Source of the DNA: Intestinibacillus sp. Marseille-P6563
GTDB taxonomy: Bacteria; Bacillota; Clostridia; Oscillospirales; Butyricicoccaceae
Direction of reading: 5' to 3'
NCBI RefSeq assembly: GCF_900604335.1
Contig: NZ_UWOD01000001.1
Location: 1,056,521-1,120,520 of the forward strand
DNA length: 64,000 nt
The number at the start of each line of letters is the position of its first letter. Within the stretch, counting starts at the first letter, position 1. Shown here one piece after another: positions 16,283 to 27,755 of the stretch. The notes under the pieces are model-generated. The model had not been told where the DNA came from and made no database searches. It saw nothing but the letters and a program-made list of their open reading frames with translations. The translations under genes were made by a program, and so were the position numbers.

Positions 16283-16693
16283 ATGGTAAAACTAATTGTC
16301 GGCGGCACCGGTACCGGTAAAACGAAAACCATCATCGAACTGGTAAATGCCGCTGTAAAAGAAGAAAAGGGCAGCGTCGTATGCATCGCCAAGGGCGATA
16401 AGCTCAAGTTCGACATCTCGCACGACGCCCGTCTGGTAAACGTCAGCGATTACATGGTAGAAGGTTACAAGGGTCTGCTCGGTTTCCTGTCGGGCATCCA
16501 TGCAGGTAACTACGATATCACCAAGGTATACATCGACAGCCTGTACAAACTGCTCGATTGCAAGGACCCGTCGGTTGCAGAAACCTTCCTGAAGGAACTG
16601 GATGCTTTCTCGACCAAGCACAGCGTCGATTTCACCGTTGCGCTGAGCGAAGTGGAGACCTCGATCACCGAGTCCATGAAAAAATACCTCTAA
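16283..16693 (+). CDS. Small P-loop protein of unknown function
   Basis: A 136-residue protein with a textbook Walker A at residues 7-14 (GGTGTGKT) immediately after the first beta strand, and a plausible Walker B-like strand ITKVYIDSLY. It is far shorter than normal P-loop ATPases and looks like a minimal nucleotide-binding module. I recall similar short proteins in Clostridia but no tested function. ATG 16283 follows GGGAGGAATTATA; the in-frame ATG at 16268 lacks that site. It lies alone between dacF and the atp operon and has its own strong terminator. Confidence 0.8.
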   Translation: MVKLIVGGTGTGKTKTIIELVNAAVKEEKGSVVCIAKGDKLKFDISHDARLVNVSDYMVEGYKGLLGFLSGIHAGNYDITKVYIDSLYKLLDCKDPSVAETFLKELDAFSTKHSVDFTVALSEVETSITESMKKYL

Positions 16694-16730
16694 GTTTCCT
16701 GGCAATACGTCCCCCAGTAATACATTTCTG

Positions 16731-16765
16731 CCGAGCGCAATGACCAAGGTTGCGCTCGGTTTTTT
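16731..16765 (+). terminator. Terminator after the P-loop gene
   Basis: CCGAGCGCAA / TTGCGCTCGG perfect stem followed by seven T. Confidence 0.93.
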
Positions 16766-16809
16766 GTTTGCTTCGGGAAATTTCCACAAGAAAACAGAAA
16801 ATATTCTTG

Positions 16810-16858
16810 CAAAATGCCGATAAAAAGTGTTTTGCATTTTGGTTCTTTTATGTATAAT
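16810..16858 (+). promoter_or_regulatory. Probable atp operon promoter with inverted repeat
   Basis: A perfect TATAAT lies at 16853-16858; the -35 is weak (TTTTGC at 16830 with 17-base spacing, or TTGCAT with 15). An 8-bp inverted repeat, CAAAATGC (16810-16817) and GCATTTTG (16834-16841), overlaps the -35 and could be an operator. Confidence 0.5.
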
Positions 16859-16896
16859 AAGAGATAGCGTAATCCTTTGGTAAGGGGGTGCTTACC

Positions 16897-17151
16897 ATGC
16901 GGGGCATGTCCGGCATCTGGAAATATCTCGTTTGGGTCTCGGCGCTCAGTGCCTCATTGGTCGGGCCGCTGGTGGTCAGTGTTCTGGTCGCTTTGTGGCT
17001 GCAAGACCGGTTTGCGCTTGGTTCCTGGATCATGTTGGTGGCCATTGCCCTGGGGCTGGCAGCCGCGGTCTGGAACCTGTTCAAATTCTTCCGCTTTATG
17101 CAACAGGAATCCGAACATTCCAATCAGGAGGATCGCCATGGACGCTTTTGA
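16897..17151 (+). CDS. atpZ: AtpZ/AtpI-type membrane protein heading the ATP synthase operon
   Basis: An 84-residue two-helix membrane protein (helices about residues 8-33 and 42-65; WKYLVWVSALSASLVGPLVVSVLVALWL) of the family found as the first gene of many Firmicutes atp operons. It is proposed to help c-ring assembly or magnesium supply. GTG 16888 is also possible, but ATG 16897 has AAGGGGG at ideal spacing. The 3' end overlaps the next gene by 14 bases. Confidence 0.75.
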   Translation: MRGMSGIWKYLVWVSALSASLVGPLVVSVLVALWLQDRFALGSWIMLVAIALGLAAAVWNLFKFFRFMQQESEHSNQEDRHGRF

Positions 17152-17524
17152 GGTCGTCCGAGAGGAAACGCGGCGCATGCGGCGCGGGTGCATCCCGCTG
17201 GCCTTGTTTGCGTATGCTGTGTTCGCCCTTTTCGGATACTACCAATGGGGCGTGGCGCTGAGCCTGGCGCTCGGTACGGCCTACACCCTGTTTAATTTTT
17301 ATCAGATGGCGTGCACGGCCGTCCGGGCCGCTCTGCTGGGCGATCCCGTCCGGGCGCGGCGTATGCAGTCCAGCCGCTATTTTGTGCGGTATGTACTCAC
17401 CGGTGCGCTACTGGTTGCGGTGATCAAATGTCCGCCGCTCAACGCGGTCGCGGCTGCGGTGCCGCTGTTCTTTCCCAAGATCCTACTCGTCGCATCCGGC
17501 GTATTTCAAAGGAAAGGAGGTTAG
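17138..17524 (+). CDS. atpI: ATP synthase subunit I
   Basis: A 128-residue protein with four predicted membrane helices (CIPLALFAYAVFALFGYY, VALSLALGTAYTLFNFYQ, and two C-terminal segments), matching the ATP_synt_I family that assists assembly of the c-ring. ATG 17138 follows CAGGAGGATCGCC; the longer frame upstream (to 16877) only shadows atpZ. It overlaps atpZ and lies 5 bases before atpB. Confidence 0.85.
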   Translation: MDAFEVVREETRRMRRGCIPLALFAYAVFALFGYYQWGVALSLALGTAYTLFNFYQMACTAVRAALLGDPVRARRMQSSRYFVRYVLTGALLVAVIKCPPLNAVAAAVPLFFPKILLVASGVFQRKGG

Positions 17525-17529
17525 GATAA

Positions 17530-18234
17530 GTGGCTGAAGTAAACGGACCAAAAATATACACGTACCTGTTTGACAATCCCAACTTGCCCATCACAGAAAC
17601 GATGGTCAACTACTGGATTGTAATGGTCTTCATCCTGTTTCTGTGTATCTTTCTCACCAGCAGAATGGAGAAGATCCCCAAAGGCAAACAGGCCATTGCC
17701 GAAAAGTTCGTGCTGATGATCGATGGTCTGGTCGAGCAGAATATGGGGCCGAGTTTCCGCAGCTATGCGCCCTATATCGCCACGCTGATGTTCTCGTCGG
17801 TATTCGGTTCGCTGGCGTCCCTGGTGACGCTGCGGTCGGTTACGGCAGACCTCAACACCACGCTCGGCTGGGCACTGATGACCTTTGTACTCATTACGTA
17901 TACAAAGATCAAGTATCACGGACTCGGCGGCTACTTGAAAGGCTTTACCGAGCCGATCGTCATTATGGCGCCGCTCAACCTTTTAAGTGAAATCGCAACG
18001 CCGATTTCCATGAGCTTCCGTCATTTCGGCAACATCGCAGGCGGTCTGGTTATTACCACCCTGCTGATGAGCGCGTTAAGCGCATTGTCTACGGCGCTGC
18101 ATCTGCCGATCCCGCTCTTCCAGATCGGTATCCCCGGCGTCACCAGCCTGTACTTCGACCTATTCTCGGCGTGTATCCAGGCATTCATCTTTAGTATGTT
18201 GACCATGGCCTACGTTGGCGCAGCCAAGGATTAA
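17530..18234 (+). CDS. atpB: F0F1 ATP synthase subunit a
   Basis: A 234-residue stator subunit of the membrane F0 sector forming the two ion half-channels. Five to six helices are visible. The essential Arg is in helix 5 (PISMSFRHFGNIAGG). The last helices carry YFDLFSACIQAFIFSMLTMAYVG. It starts with GTG 17530, placed after AAAGGAGG; no better ATG exists. It works with the c-ring encoded next, which has sodium-type ligands. Confidence 0.95.
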   Translation: MAEVNGPKIYTYLFDNPNLPITETMVNYWIVMVFILFLCIFLTSRMEKIPKGKQAIAEKFVLMIDGLVEQNMGPSFRSYAPYIATLMFSSVFGSLASLVTLRSVTADLNTTLGWALMTFVLITYTKIKYHGLGGYLKGFTEPIVIMAPLNLLSEIATPISMSFRHFGNIAGGLVITTLLMSALSALSTALHLPIPLFQIGIPGVTSLYFDLFSACIQAFIFSMLTMAYVGAAKD

Positions 18235-18263
18235 GGCCCAAATGAAACAAAGGAAAAGTTTAG

Positions 18264-18533
<270 letters not shown>

Positions 18534-18575
18534 AAAACTGCGAAAACAGGACTCCCACTCGAAAGGAGGTAACCG

Positions 18576-19073
18576 GTGGATATGTTTCAACAGTTTGTCA
18601 GCATTGGTGGCTGGAATATTCTCGTTACGATCTGCAACACCATCATCACGTTCCTGATCGTCAAGAAATTCCTGTTTAAGCCGGTGCGCAAGATGTTGGC
18701 AGCCCGCGCCGAAGAAGTGCAGGCCATGTATGACCAGGCCGAAGCCGACCGTGCGGAAGCTGCCGCGATGAAGAAGGATTACACCGAATCCATCGCAAAC
18801 GCCAAGGCGGAGGCGGCACAGATCACGCAGTCTGCCACCCGCCGCGCGACGGTACGCTCGGAGGAAATTCTCGCCGAAGCAAGCCGTCAGGCAACCGATT
18901 TGAAGAAAAAGGCTGAGCAGTCCATTGAGATGGAACGCAAGAAGGCCATGAACGAAATTAAGGACGAAATCGCCGACCTGTCGATTATGATCGCGTCCAA
19001 GGTGGTCGAAAAGGACATCAACGAGGCCGACCATAAGCGCATGATCGAAGATTTCATCGACAAGGTGGGGTGA
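18576..19073 (+). CDS. atpF: F0F1 ATP synthase subunit b
   Basis: A 165-residue peripheral-stalk subunit with one N-terminal membrane helix (GGWNILVTICNTIITFLIVKKF) followed by a long charged coiled coil (residues 35-150) rich in Ala, Glu and Lys. GTG 18576 is preferred because AAAGGAGGT lies 6 bases upstream; ATG 18582 is an alternative two codons later. It dimerises and links subunit a to delta and alpha. Confidence 0.94.
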   Translation: MDMFQQFVSIGGWNILVTICNTIITFLIVKKFLFKPVRKMLAARAEEVQAMYDQAEADRAEAAAMKKDYTESIANAKAEAAQITQSATRRATVRSEEILAEASRQATDLKKKAEQSIEMERKKAMNEIKDEIADLSIMIASKVVEKDINEADHKRMIEDFIDKVG

Positions 19074-19077
19074 GCGC

Positions 19078-21139
<2,062 letters not shown>

Positions 21140-21173
21140 ATTTTTCTGATTTTCGGAAGAAGGGAGGATAAGA

Positions 21174-22034
21174 ATGGCTTCCGGCAATATGAAGGACATC
21201 AAGCGCCGCATGAAGAGCGTCCAGTCGACCATGCAGATCACCAAGGCGATGGAACTGGTCGCATCCTCCAAGCTGCGCCATGCCAAGGAGCGCGTCATCC
21301 GCTCGCGCCCCTATTTCCAGACAATCTATCAGACCATGGCACGCATCGCAATGGACACCCGGGAGGGTGATTCCATCTACACCAAGGCCCGCCCGGTCAA
21401 AAAGAGCCTGTTCATCGTCATCGCGGGCGACCGCGGACTGGCGGGTGGCTATAACTCCAATGTGCTCAAGCTGGCTGCCGCCGAAATGGCCGGCAAAACT
21501 GTGAGCGTCATCACGGTCGGCAAAAAGGCTCAGGAGTATTATGCCAAGCGCGATGTGGAAGTACTGGCCGATTATCCCGGTATCGCCGAGACCATGCGCA
21601 TCCAGGATACGCACGACATCGTCGGCGAAATGCTGGCCCGCTACAAAAAGGGCGAGATCGATGAAGCCTATCTGTGCTACACCGAGTTTGTTTCCCCAAT
21701 GACCCAAGAGGCGCGCTGCAAAAAGCTGCTGCCGCTGTCGTTTGACGCGGTGGAAGACCAGGGAAAGGCCAAGGCACTGACCGAATACGACCCCTCGCCC
21801 GAGGCGGTGTTCTCGTTCATCGTGCCCGAGTACCTCAACGGCATGCTGTATGGTGCTGTGGTCGAAAGCTATGCGTCCGAACAGTCGGCCCGCCGCATGG
21901 CGATGGAGTCGGCGTCCGACAACGCAAGCGAAATGATCGAAAACCTCAACTTGTCCTATAACCGCGCGCGTCAGGCGGCGATCACGCAGGAGATCACCGA
22001 GATCATCGCCGGTTCCGGTCAGGTTGGTTCGTAA
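21174..22034 (+). CDS. atpG: F0F1 ATP synthase subunit gamma
   Basis: A 286-residue rotor shaft. The N- and C-terminal helices (MKDIKRRMKSVQSTMQITKAMELV and ITQEITEIIAGSGQV) form the coiled coil that turns inside the alpha-beta hexamer; the middle Rossmann-like domain contains VIAGDRGLAGGYN. RBS AGGGAGG lies upstream of ATG 21174. Confidence 0.96.
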   Translation: MASGNMKDIKRRMKSVQSTMQITKAMELVASSKLRHAKERVIRSRPYFQTIYQTMARIAMDTREGDSIYTKARPVKKSLFIVIAGDRGLAGGYNSNVLKLAAAEMAGKTVSVITVGKKAQEYYAKRDVEVLADYPGIAETMRIQDTHDIVGEMLARYKKGEIDEAYLCYTEFVSPMTQEARCKKLLPLSFDAVEDQGKAKALTEYDPSPEAVFSFIVPEYLNGMLYGAVVESYASEQSARRMAMESASDNASEMIENLNLSYNRARQAAITQEITEIIAGSGQVGS

Positions 22035-23504
<1,470 letters not shown>

Positions 23505-23507
23505 TTT

Positions 23508-23906
23508 ATGTCTACCTTTCATCTCAAGGTCCTCACCGTGGACCGCGTCTTTTTCGATGGCGATGTGGACCGCGTTGTGGTCCGCACCACCCAGGGTGAT
23601 ATCGGCATTTTGCCCCGCCATGTCAAGTATCTGGCGGCCCTGGGCATCGGCGGCCTGACCATCTTTTCGGAAGGGACCTCCCGCATGGCAGCCGTTGCTG
23701 GCGGCTTTGTGGATGTCTCCTCGGAAGGCACGGTCATTCTGGCCCGCACCTGCGAATGGGCGGACGAGATCGACATCAGCCGCGCCCGCGAGGCCGAGGC
23801 GCAAGCCAAGGCCCGGCTGCAGCAGCAGCTGAGCGAACACGAGCAGGACGTTGCCAGCATCAAGCTGAAAAAGGCGGTCAACCGTATCCGCATTGCTGAA
23901 AAGTAA
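23508..23906 (+). CDS. atpC: F0F1 ATP synthase subunit epsilon
   Basis: A 132-residue subunit with an N-terminal beta sandwich (FHLKVLTVDRVFFDGDVDRVVV, GDIGILPRHVKYLAAL) and a C-terminal two-helix arm (SRAREAEAQAKARLQQQL) that can inhibit ATP hydrolysis. Last gene of the operon; strong terminator directly after. Confidence 0.95.
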   Translation: MSTFHLKVLTVDRVFFDGDVDRVVVRTTQGDIGILPRHVKYLAALGIGGLTIFSEGTSRMAAVAGGFVDVSSEGTVILARTCEWADEIDISRAREAEAQAKARLQQQLSEHEQDVASIKLKKAVNRIRIAEK

Positions 23907-23908
23907 AA

Positions 23909-23944
23909 AAATAAGCACGCGAACCATTCGCGTGCTTATTTTTG
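23909..23944 (+). terminator. Terminator of the atp operon
   Basis: AATAAGCACGCGAA / TTCGCGTGCTTATTTTT hairpin a few bases past the atpC stop. Confidence 0.93.
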
Positions 23945-23950
23945 TGCCAA

Positions 23951-23982
23951 AAAGAGCGCTGGAAATCCAGCGCTCTTTTTTC
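23951..23982 (-). terminator. Terminator of the riboflavin operon
   Basis: AAAGAGCGCTGGA / TCCAGCGCTCTTT stem with runs of T on both strands; it lies just after the ribH stop, next to the converging atp terminator. Confidence 0.9.
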
Positions 23983-23983
23983 T

Positions 23984-24451
23984 TTAGCCTTCGATCTCGC
24001 GGATGAGGTTGACCATCTCAATGGCGCTCAGCGCGCAGTCATAGCCCTTGTTGCCTGCCTTGGTGCCCGCACGCTCGATGGCCTGCTCGATGTTCTCGGT
24101 GGTCAGTACCCCGAACAGCACCGGAATATCGCTGGCCAGCGATACATTGGCAATGCCCTTGGACACTTCGCTGCATACATAATCGTAGTGGGTCGTGCTG
24201 CCGCGGATGACCGCACCCAGGCAGATGACCGCATCGTACTTGCCGCTCTTAGCCATCTTGGACGCAATCAACGGGATCTCAAACGCACCCGGCACCCAGG
24301 CGACCGAGATGTCGTCTTCCTCGACGTTGTGGCGCTTGAGGCCATCGAGCGCACCCGACAGCAGCTTGGAGGTGATGAACTCGTTGAAACGGGCGGCTAC
24401 GATGCCGACCTTGATCTTCTTGGATACCAGATTGCCTTCAAATACTTTCAT
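23984..24451 (-). CDS. ribH: 6,7-dimethyl-8-ribityllumazine synthase
   Basis: A 155-residue enzyme joining 5-amino-6-ribitylaminouracil with 3,4-dihydroxybutanone 4-phosphate. Motifs: the [12 protein letters not shown]-like N-terminus ([18 protein letters not shown]), VPGAFEIP with substrate contacts, [14 protein letters not shown] with the catalytic His, and [15 protein letters not shown]. It assembles into pentamers or a 60-mer capsid. Last gene of the FMN-riboswitch operon, 18 bases after ribBA. Confidence 0.97.
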   Translation of the reverse strand: MKVFEGNLVSKKIKVGIVAARFNEFITSKLLSGALDGLKRHNVEEDDISVAWVPGAFEIPLIASKMAKSGKYDAVICLGAVIRGSTTHYDYVCSEVSKGIANVSLASDIPVLFGVLTTENIEQAIERAGTKAGNKGYDCALSAIEMVNLIREIEG

Positions 24452-24469
24452 GATTCTTTGCTCCTTTTC

Positions 24470-25666
24470 TTATTTATAATCGAGAATATGGCCCATTTTG
24501 GCCTGTTTGGTCTTAAGATAGAACAAATCGTGTGCGGTTGCGCGCATCTGGATGGGAACCCGCTCGACAATCTCCATGCCGAAGTCGGCCAGCTGATAAA
24601 CTTTATCCGGGTTGTTGGTCAACAGGCGCAGGGTCTTGGCGCCCAAGTCCTGCAAAATCTGTGCGCCGGTGTAGTATTCGCGCAGATCGCCCGCAAAGCC
24701 GAGCGCCAGATTGGCTTCCAGGGTGTCCATACCCTTGTCCTGCAAAGCGTACGCGCGCAGCTTATTGATGAGGCCGATGCCGCGTCCCTCCTGCCGCATG
24801 TACAGCAAAATGCCGCGTCCTTCCTTTTCGATCTGGGTCATGGCAGCCGCGAACTGCTGGCCGCAATCGCAGCGCAGCGAACCGAAGGTGTCGCCGGTCA
24901 GGCATTCGGAATGCACCCGGCACAGAACGTTCTGTCCATCGCCGATGTCGCCCTTGACGAGCGCAACATGATGTTCGCCGTTAACCTTATTGATGTAACC
25001 ATAGGCGGTAAATTCGCCGTACTTGGTGGGCATGCGGGTCACGGTCACGCACTCGACCAGCTTTTCATGCCGCTTGCGGTAGGCTTGCAGGTCCTGGATG
25101 GTGACAAAGGTCATGCCCCATTCCTTGGCGCAGGCCAGCAGCTCGTCCCGACGCATCATAGTGCCGTCCTCGCGCATAATCTCACAGCAAAGACCGCATT
25201 CCTTCAGGCCGGCCAGCCGCAGCAGATCGACCGTGGCTTCGGTGTGGCCGTTGCGTTCGAGCACGCCATTCTTCCGCGCCAGCAGCGGGAACATATGACC
25301 CGGGCGGCGGAAATCCTCGGGTTTGGCATCGTCGGCCACGCACTTCATGGCCGTGATCGACCGCTCGGCGGCCGAAATGCCGGTCGTGGTGTCCACATGG
25401 TCGATGGACACGGTGAAGGCGGTTTCGTGGTTGTCGGTGTTGCGGGTCACCATCTGTGCCAGCTGCAGCTTTTCAATATATTCCTGTGACATGGGCATGC
25501 AGATCAGGCCCTTGGCATGGGTCGCCATGAAATTGACGTTTTCGGTGGTCGCAAACTCGGCGGCACAAATCATATCGCCTTCATTTTCCCGGTCTGCATC
25601 ATCGGTAACCAGAATGATTTTGCCCTGGCGCAGATCTTCGAGCGCCTGTTCAATGGTATGGAACAT
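24470..25666 (-). CDS. ribBA: Bifunctional DHBP synthase / GTP cyclohydrolase II
   Basis: A 398-residue fusion. Residues 1-205 are RibB (3,4-dihydroxy-2-butanone 4-phosphate synthase) with [10 protein letters not shown] and [13 protein letters not shown]. Residues 206-398 are RibA (GTP cyclohydrolase II) with the zinc cysteines in [15 protein letters not shown] and the RQEGRGIGL loop. Both entry reactions of riboflavin synthesis are therefore encoded in one protein. Second-last gene in the operon. Confidence 0.97.
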   Translation of the reverse strand: MFHTIEQALEDLRQGKIILVTDDADRENEGDMICAAEFATTENVNFMATHAKGLICMPMSQEYIEKLQLAQMVTRNTDNHETAFTVSIDHVDTTTGISAAERSITAMKCVADDAKPEDFRRPGHMFPLLARKNGVLERNGHTEATVDLLRLAGLKECGLCCEIMREDGTMMRRDELLACAKEWGMTFVTIQDLQAYRKRHEKLVECVTVTRMPTKYGEFTAYGYINKVNGEHHVALVKGDIGDGQNVLCRVHSECLTGDTFGSLRCDCGQQFAAAMTQIEKEGRGILLYMRQEGRGIGLINKLRAYALQDKGMDTLEANLALGFAGDLREYYTGAQILQDLGAKTLRLLTNNPDKVYQLADFGMEIVERVPIQMRATAHDLFYLKTKQAKMGHILDYK

Positions 25667-25688
25667 GGTCTTGCTTCCTTTCTGTATC

Positions 25689-26336
25689 TCAGTAGCCGCA
25701 GCGGGCTAAAAAATCCATGGTGATCGCGCTGTCCTTCGCCGGTTCGGCGGCAGGTGTCAGCAGTTTTTCAACATATTTGCCAATGATGTCGGTTTCCAGA
25801 TTGACCGAATCCCCCACCCGCTTGTCACGCAGGATGGTCACGGCCACCGTGTGCGGGATGGCCGAAATGGCGAAATCGTTCGCCGATACGCGGGCGACCG
25901 TCAGGCTGATGCCGTCGATCGTGATCGAGCCTTTTTCCACGATGTACCGCAGCAGATGGGGCGCGGCCTTGACCGTGTACCACACGGCGTTGTCATCGCG
26001 CTCAATCTGGGTGATGGTGCCCTGGCCATCGACGTGGCCGGACACAATGTGTCCGCCGAAGCGTCCCTGGGCAGCCATGGCGCGCTCCAAATTGACCGCG
26101 CTGCCTGCCCGCAGCTGGGCAAGGCCCGAACGGTTCAGGGTTTCGTGCATGACGTCGGCCGAAAACCCGTCCTTTTGCAGGCTGGTCACGGTCAGGCATA
26201 CGCCGTTGACCGCCACGCTGTCGCCGATTTTGAGGTCATCCAGCACCGTGCTGGCCTGGATGTGCAGCACCGCCGAATGGGTACCCGGCTGGACGCGCGC
26301 AATGCGCCCGACCTCCTCAACAATCCCCGTGAACAT
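25689..26336 (-). CDS. ribE: Riboflavin synthase alpha chain
   Basis: A 215-residue enzyme dismutating two lumazines to riboflavin. It starts with [10 protein letters not shown], and two lumazine-binding repeats (residues 1-95 and 96-190) carry [13 protein letters not shown] and [13 protein letters not shown]. It overlaps ribD by 20 bases, indicating translational coupling. Confidence 0.96.
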   Translation of the reverse strand: MFTGIVEEVGRIARVQPGTHSAVLHIQASTVLDDLKIGDSVAVNGVCLTVTSLQKDGFSADVMHETLNRSGLAQLRAGSAVNLERAMAAQGRFGGHIVSGHVDGQGTITQIERDDNAVWYTVKAAPHLLRYIVEKGSITIDGISLTVARVSANDFAISAIPHTVAVTILRDKRVGDSVNLETDIIGKYVEKLLTPAAEPAKDSAITMDFLARCGY

Positions 26337-27423
26337 GGGGTTCCACCTCGCCTTCGATCAAAATATCTTCTCCTAGCAGGGTCATGGTCGCGTGTTTCAG
26401 GTGTACCGCCTCGCTCGGCAGTGCGACGCCCTGTCCGCCGATGGGCGAAGGCGCTCCCGCCCCGCCGAACAGCTTGGGCGCGACATAGGCCTGCACCCGG
26501 TTGACGATCCCGCTTTCGAGCGCCGCGCCGTGCAAGGACGCGCCGCCTTCGAGCAGCACGCTGTCGATCTCCATCTGTCCAAGCCGCTCCATCAGCGCCG
26601 ACAGGCTGACCTTTCCGTCCTGCTCGGGCAGGACCAGTACCTGACAGCCAGCTTCTTCATAGGCCGCACGGTGCGCAGCATCCGTGCAACAGGTGGCCAG
26701 AATGGTCGGCGTTTCGCGGGCCGTGCGCACCACCTGCGCCGATAATGGCGTGCGCAGATGGGTGTCGCAGATAACGCGGATGGGATTGCGGCCGCCTTCG
26801 ATGCGGCAGGTCAGCTGCGGGTCATCGGCCAGCACGGTTCCCACCCCGACCAGGATGGCGCGGTAGCGATGTCGGTCGGCATGCACCCGGCGGCGTGCCT
26901 GCTCACCGGTGATCCACTTGGACGCACCCGTATGGGTGGCGATCTTGCCGTCCAACGTCATAGCGTATTTGAGCACCACATAGGGCCGCCCGGTCTGGAT
27001 AAAATGGAAAAACACCGTGTTGATCGCCCGGCATTCGTCCTCCAGGACGCCAGTGTCGACCGTGACCCCATGCTCCCGCAGGATACGGATGCCCTTGCCC
27101 GCGACCTTGGGGTTGGGGTCAAGCGAACCAACAACCACGCGGGCAATGCCGCTTTCCAAAATGGCATCCACGCACGGCGGCTGACGGCCGGTGTGGCAAC
27201 AGGGTTCGAGGGTAACATATAGGGTCGCACCGCGCGGCGACTCGGTACAGTGCGCCAGTGCATTGCGTTCGGCGTGGGCCTGGCCGCATTTTTCGTGATA
27301 GCCCTCGCCAATCACCCGTCCGTCGCGGACGATGACCGCGCCGACCATGGGATTGGGACTGGTCCAGCCGCAGCCCTGTTCGGCAAGCGCCAGGGCCCGG
27401 CGCATATAGGCTGCATCTTCCAT
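26317..27423 (-). CDS. ribD: Bifunctional riboflavin deaminase/reductase
   Basis: A 368-residue protein. The N-terminal cytidine-deaminase-like domain carries the zinc site HAERNAL and PCCHTGRQPPC; the C-terminal RibD_C reductase domain includes YAMTLDGKIATHTGASKWITG and LLEGGASLHGAAL. The frame runs to 27582, but that part covers the terminator hairpins. ATG 27423 is 9 bases after GGAGG (ATG 27429 is only 3 bases away). First gene of the operon, controlled by the upstream FMN riboswitch. Confidence 0.95.
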   Translation of the reverse strand: MEDAAYMRRALALAEQGCGWTSPNPMVGAVIVRDGRVIGEGYHEKCGQAHAERNALAHCTESPRGATLYVTLEPCCHTGRQPPCVDAILESGIARVVVGSLDPNPKVAGKGIRILREHGVTVDTGVLEDECRAINTVFFHFIQTGRPYVVLKYAMTLDGKIATHTGASKWITGEQARRRVHADRHRYRAILVGVGTVLADDPQLTCRIEGGRNPIRVICDTHLRTPLSAQVVRTARETPTILATCCTDAAHRAAYEEAGCQVLVLPEQDGKVSLSALMERLGQMEIDSVLLEGGASLHGAALESGIVNRVQAYVAPKLFGGAGAPSPIGGQGVALPSEAVHLKHATMTLLGEDILIEGEVEPHVHGDC

Positions 27424-27445
27424 CTGCATTCGCCTCCGGGAAAAG

Positions 27446-27475
27446 AAAAATGCCTTGAACCAAATGTTCAAGGCA
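27446..27475 (-). terminator. Second terminator-like hairpin in the rib leader
   Basis: Minus strand TGCCTTGAAC / GTTCAAGGCA, a perfect 10-bp stem followed by TTTTTCTTTT, only about 15 bases before the ribD ribosome site. It lies downstream of the main riboswitch terminator. Confidence 0.7.
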
Positions 27476-27507
27476 GAAAAAGCAAAGACACCTCCCGCGC
27501 AAGCGTG

Positions 27508-27540
27508 CAAAAAACCCTGGAATGACAAATCATTCCAGGG
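27508..27540 (-). terminator. FMN riboswitch expression-platform terminator
   Basis: CCCTGGAATG / CATTCCAGGG perfect stem followed by six T on the minus strand, about 40 bases after the aptamer, as in transcription-attenuating RFN elements. Confidence 0.9.
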
Positions 27541-27580
27541 CCTGAATACACCAAATTGCGCGCGAAATCGCAAACGTTTC

Positions 27581-27690
27581 ATCTTCTTTCATCCAGACTA
27601 TACTGTCGGCTTCGGAGTTTCACCGAATCATGCCTTGCGGCTCGTGGGCTATACCACCGGTAGGGAATTGCACCCTGCCCTGAAGATTCC
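27581..27690 (-). ncRNA. FMN riboswitch (RFN element)
   Basis: On the minus strand the conserved RFN blocks appear in order: CTTCAGGGCAGGGTG, AATTCCCTACCGGTGGTA, AGCCCACGAGCC, GATTCGGTGAAACTCCGAAG, CCGACAGT and GTCTGGATGAAAGAAGAT. FMN binding should favour the downstream terminator and reduce rib expression. Confidence 0.97.
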
Positions 27691-27705
27691 AATTCAATTG
27701 ATGTA

Positions 27706-27734
27706 AGTATAGTCCCCTTCCGGCCATCTGTCAA
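27706..27734 (-). promoter_or_regulatory. Promoter of the riboflavin operon
   Basis: Minus strand TTGACA (27729-27734), 17-base spacer, TATACT (27706-27711), placing the start about 10 bases before the aptamer. Confidence 0.88.
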
Positions 27735-27755
27735 GCAGGAAGGGAAAAATTTTTT

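Noticed and set aside
18576-19073. Antisense frame opposite atpF and atpE (18231-19079)
   Set aside because: Shadow of the real operon; same reasoning as for the other antisense frames.
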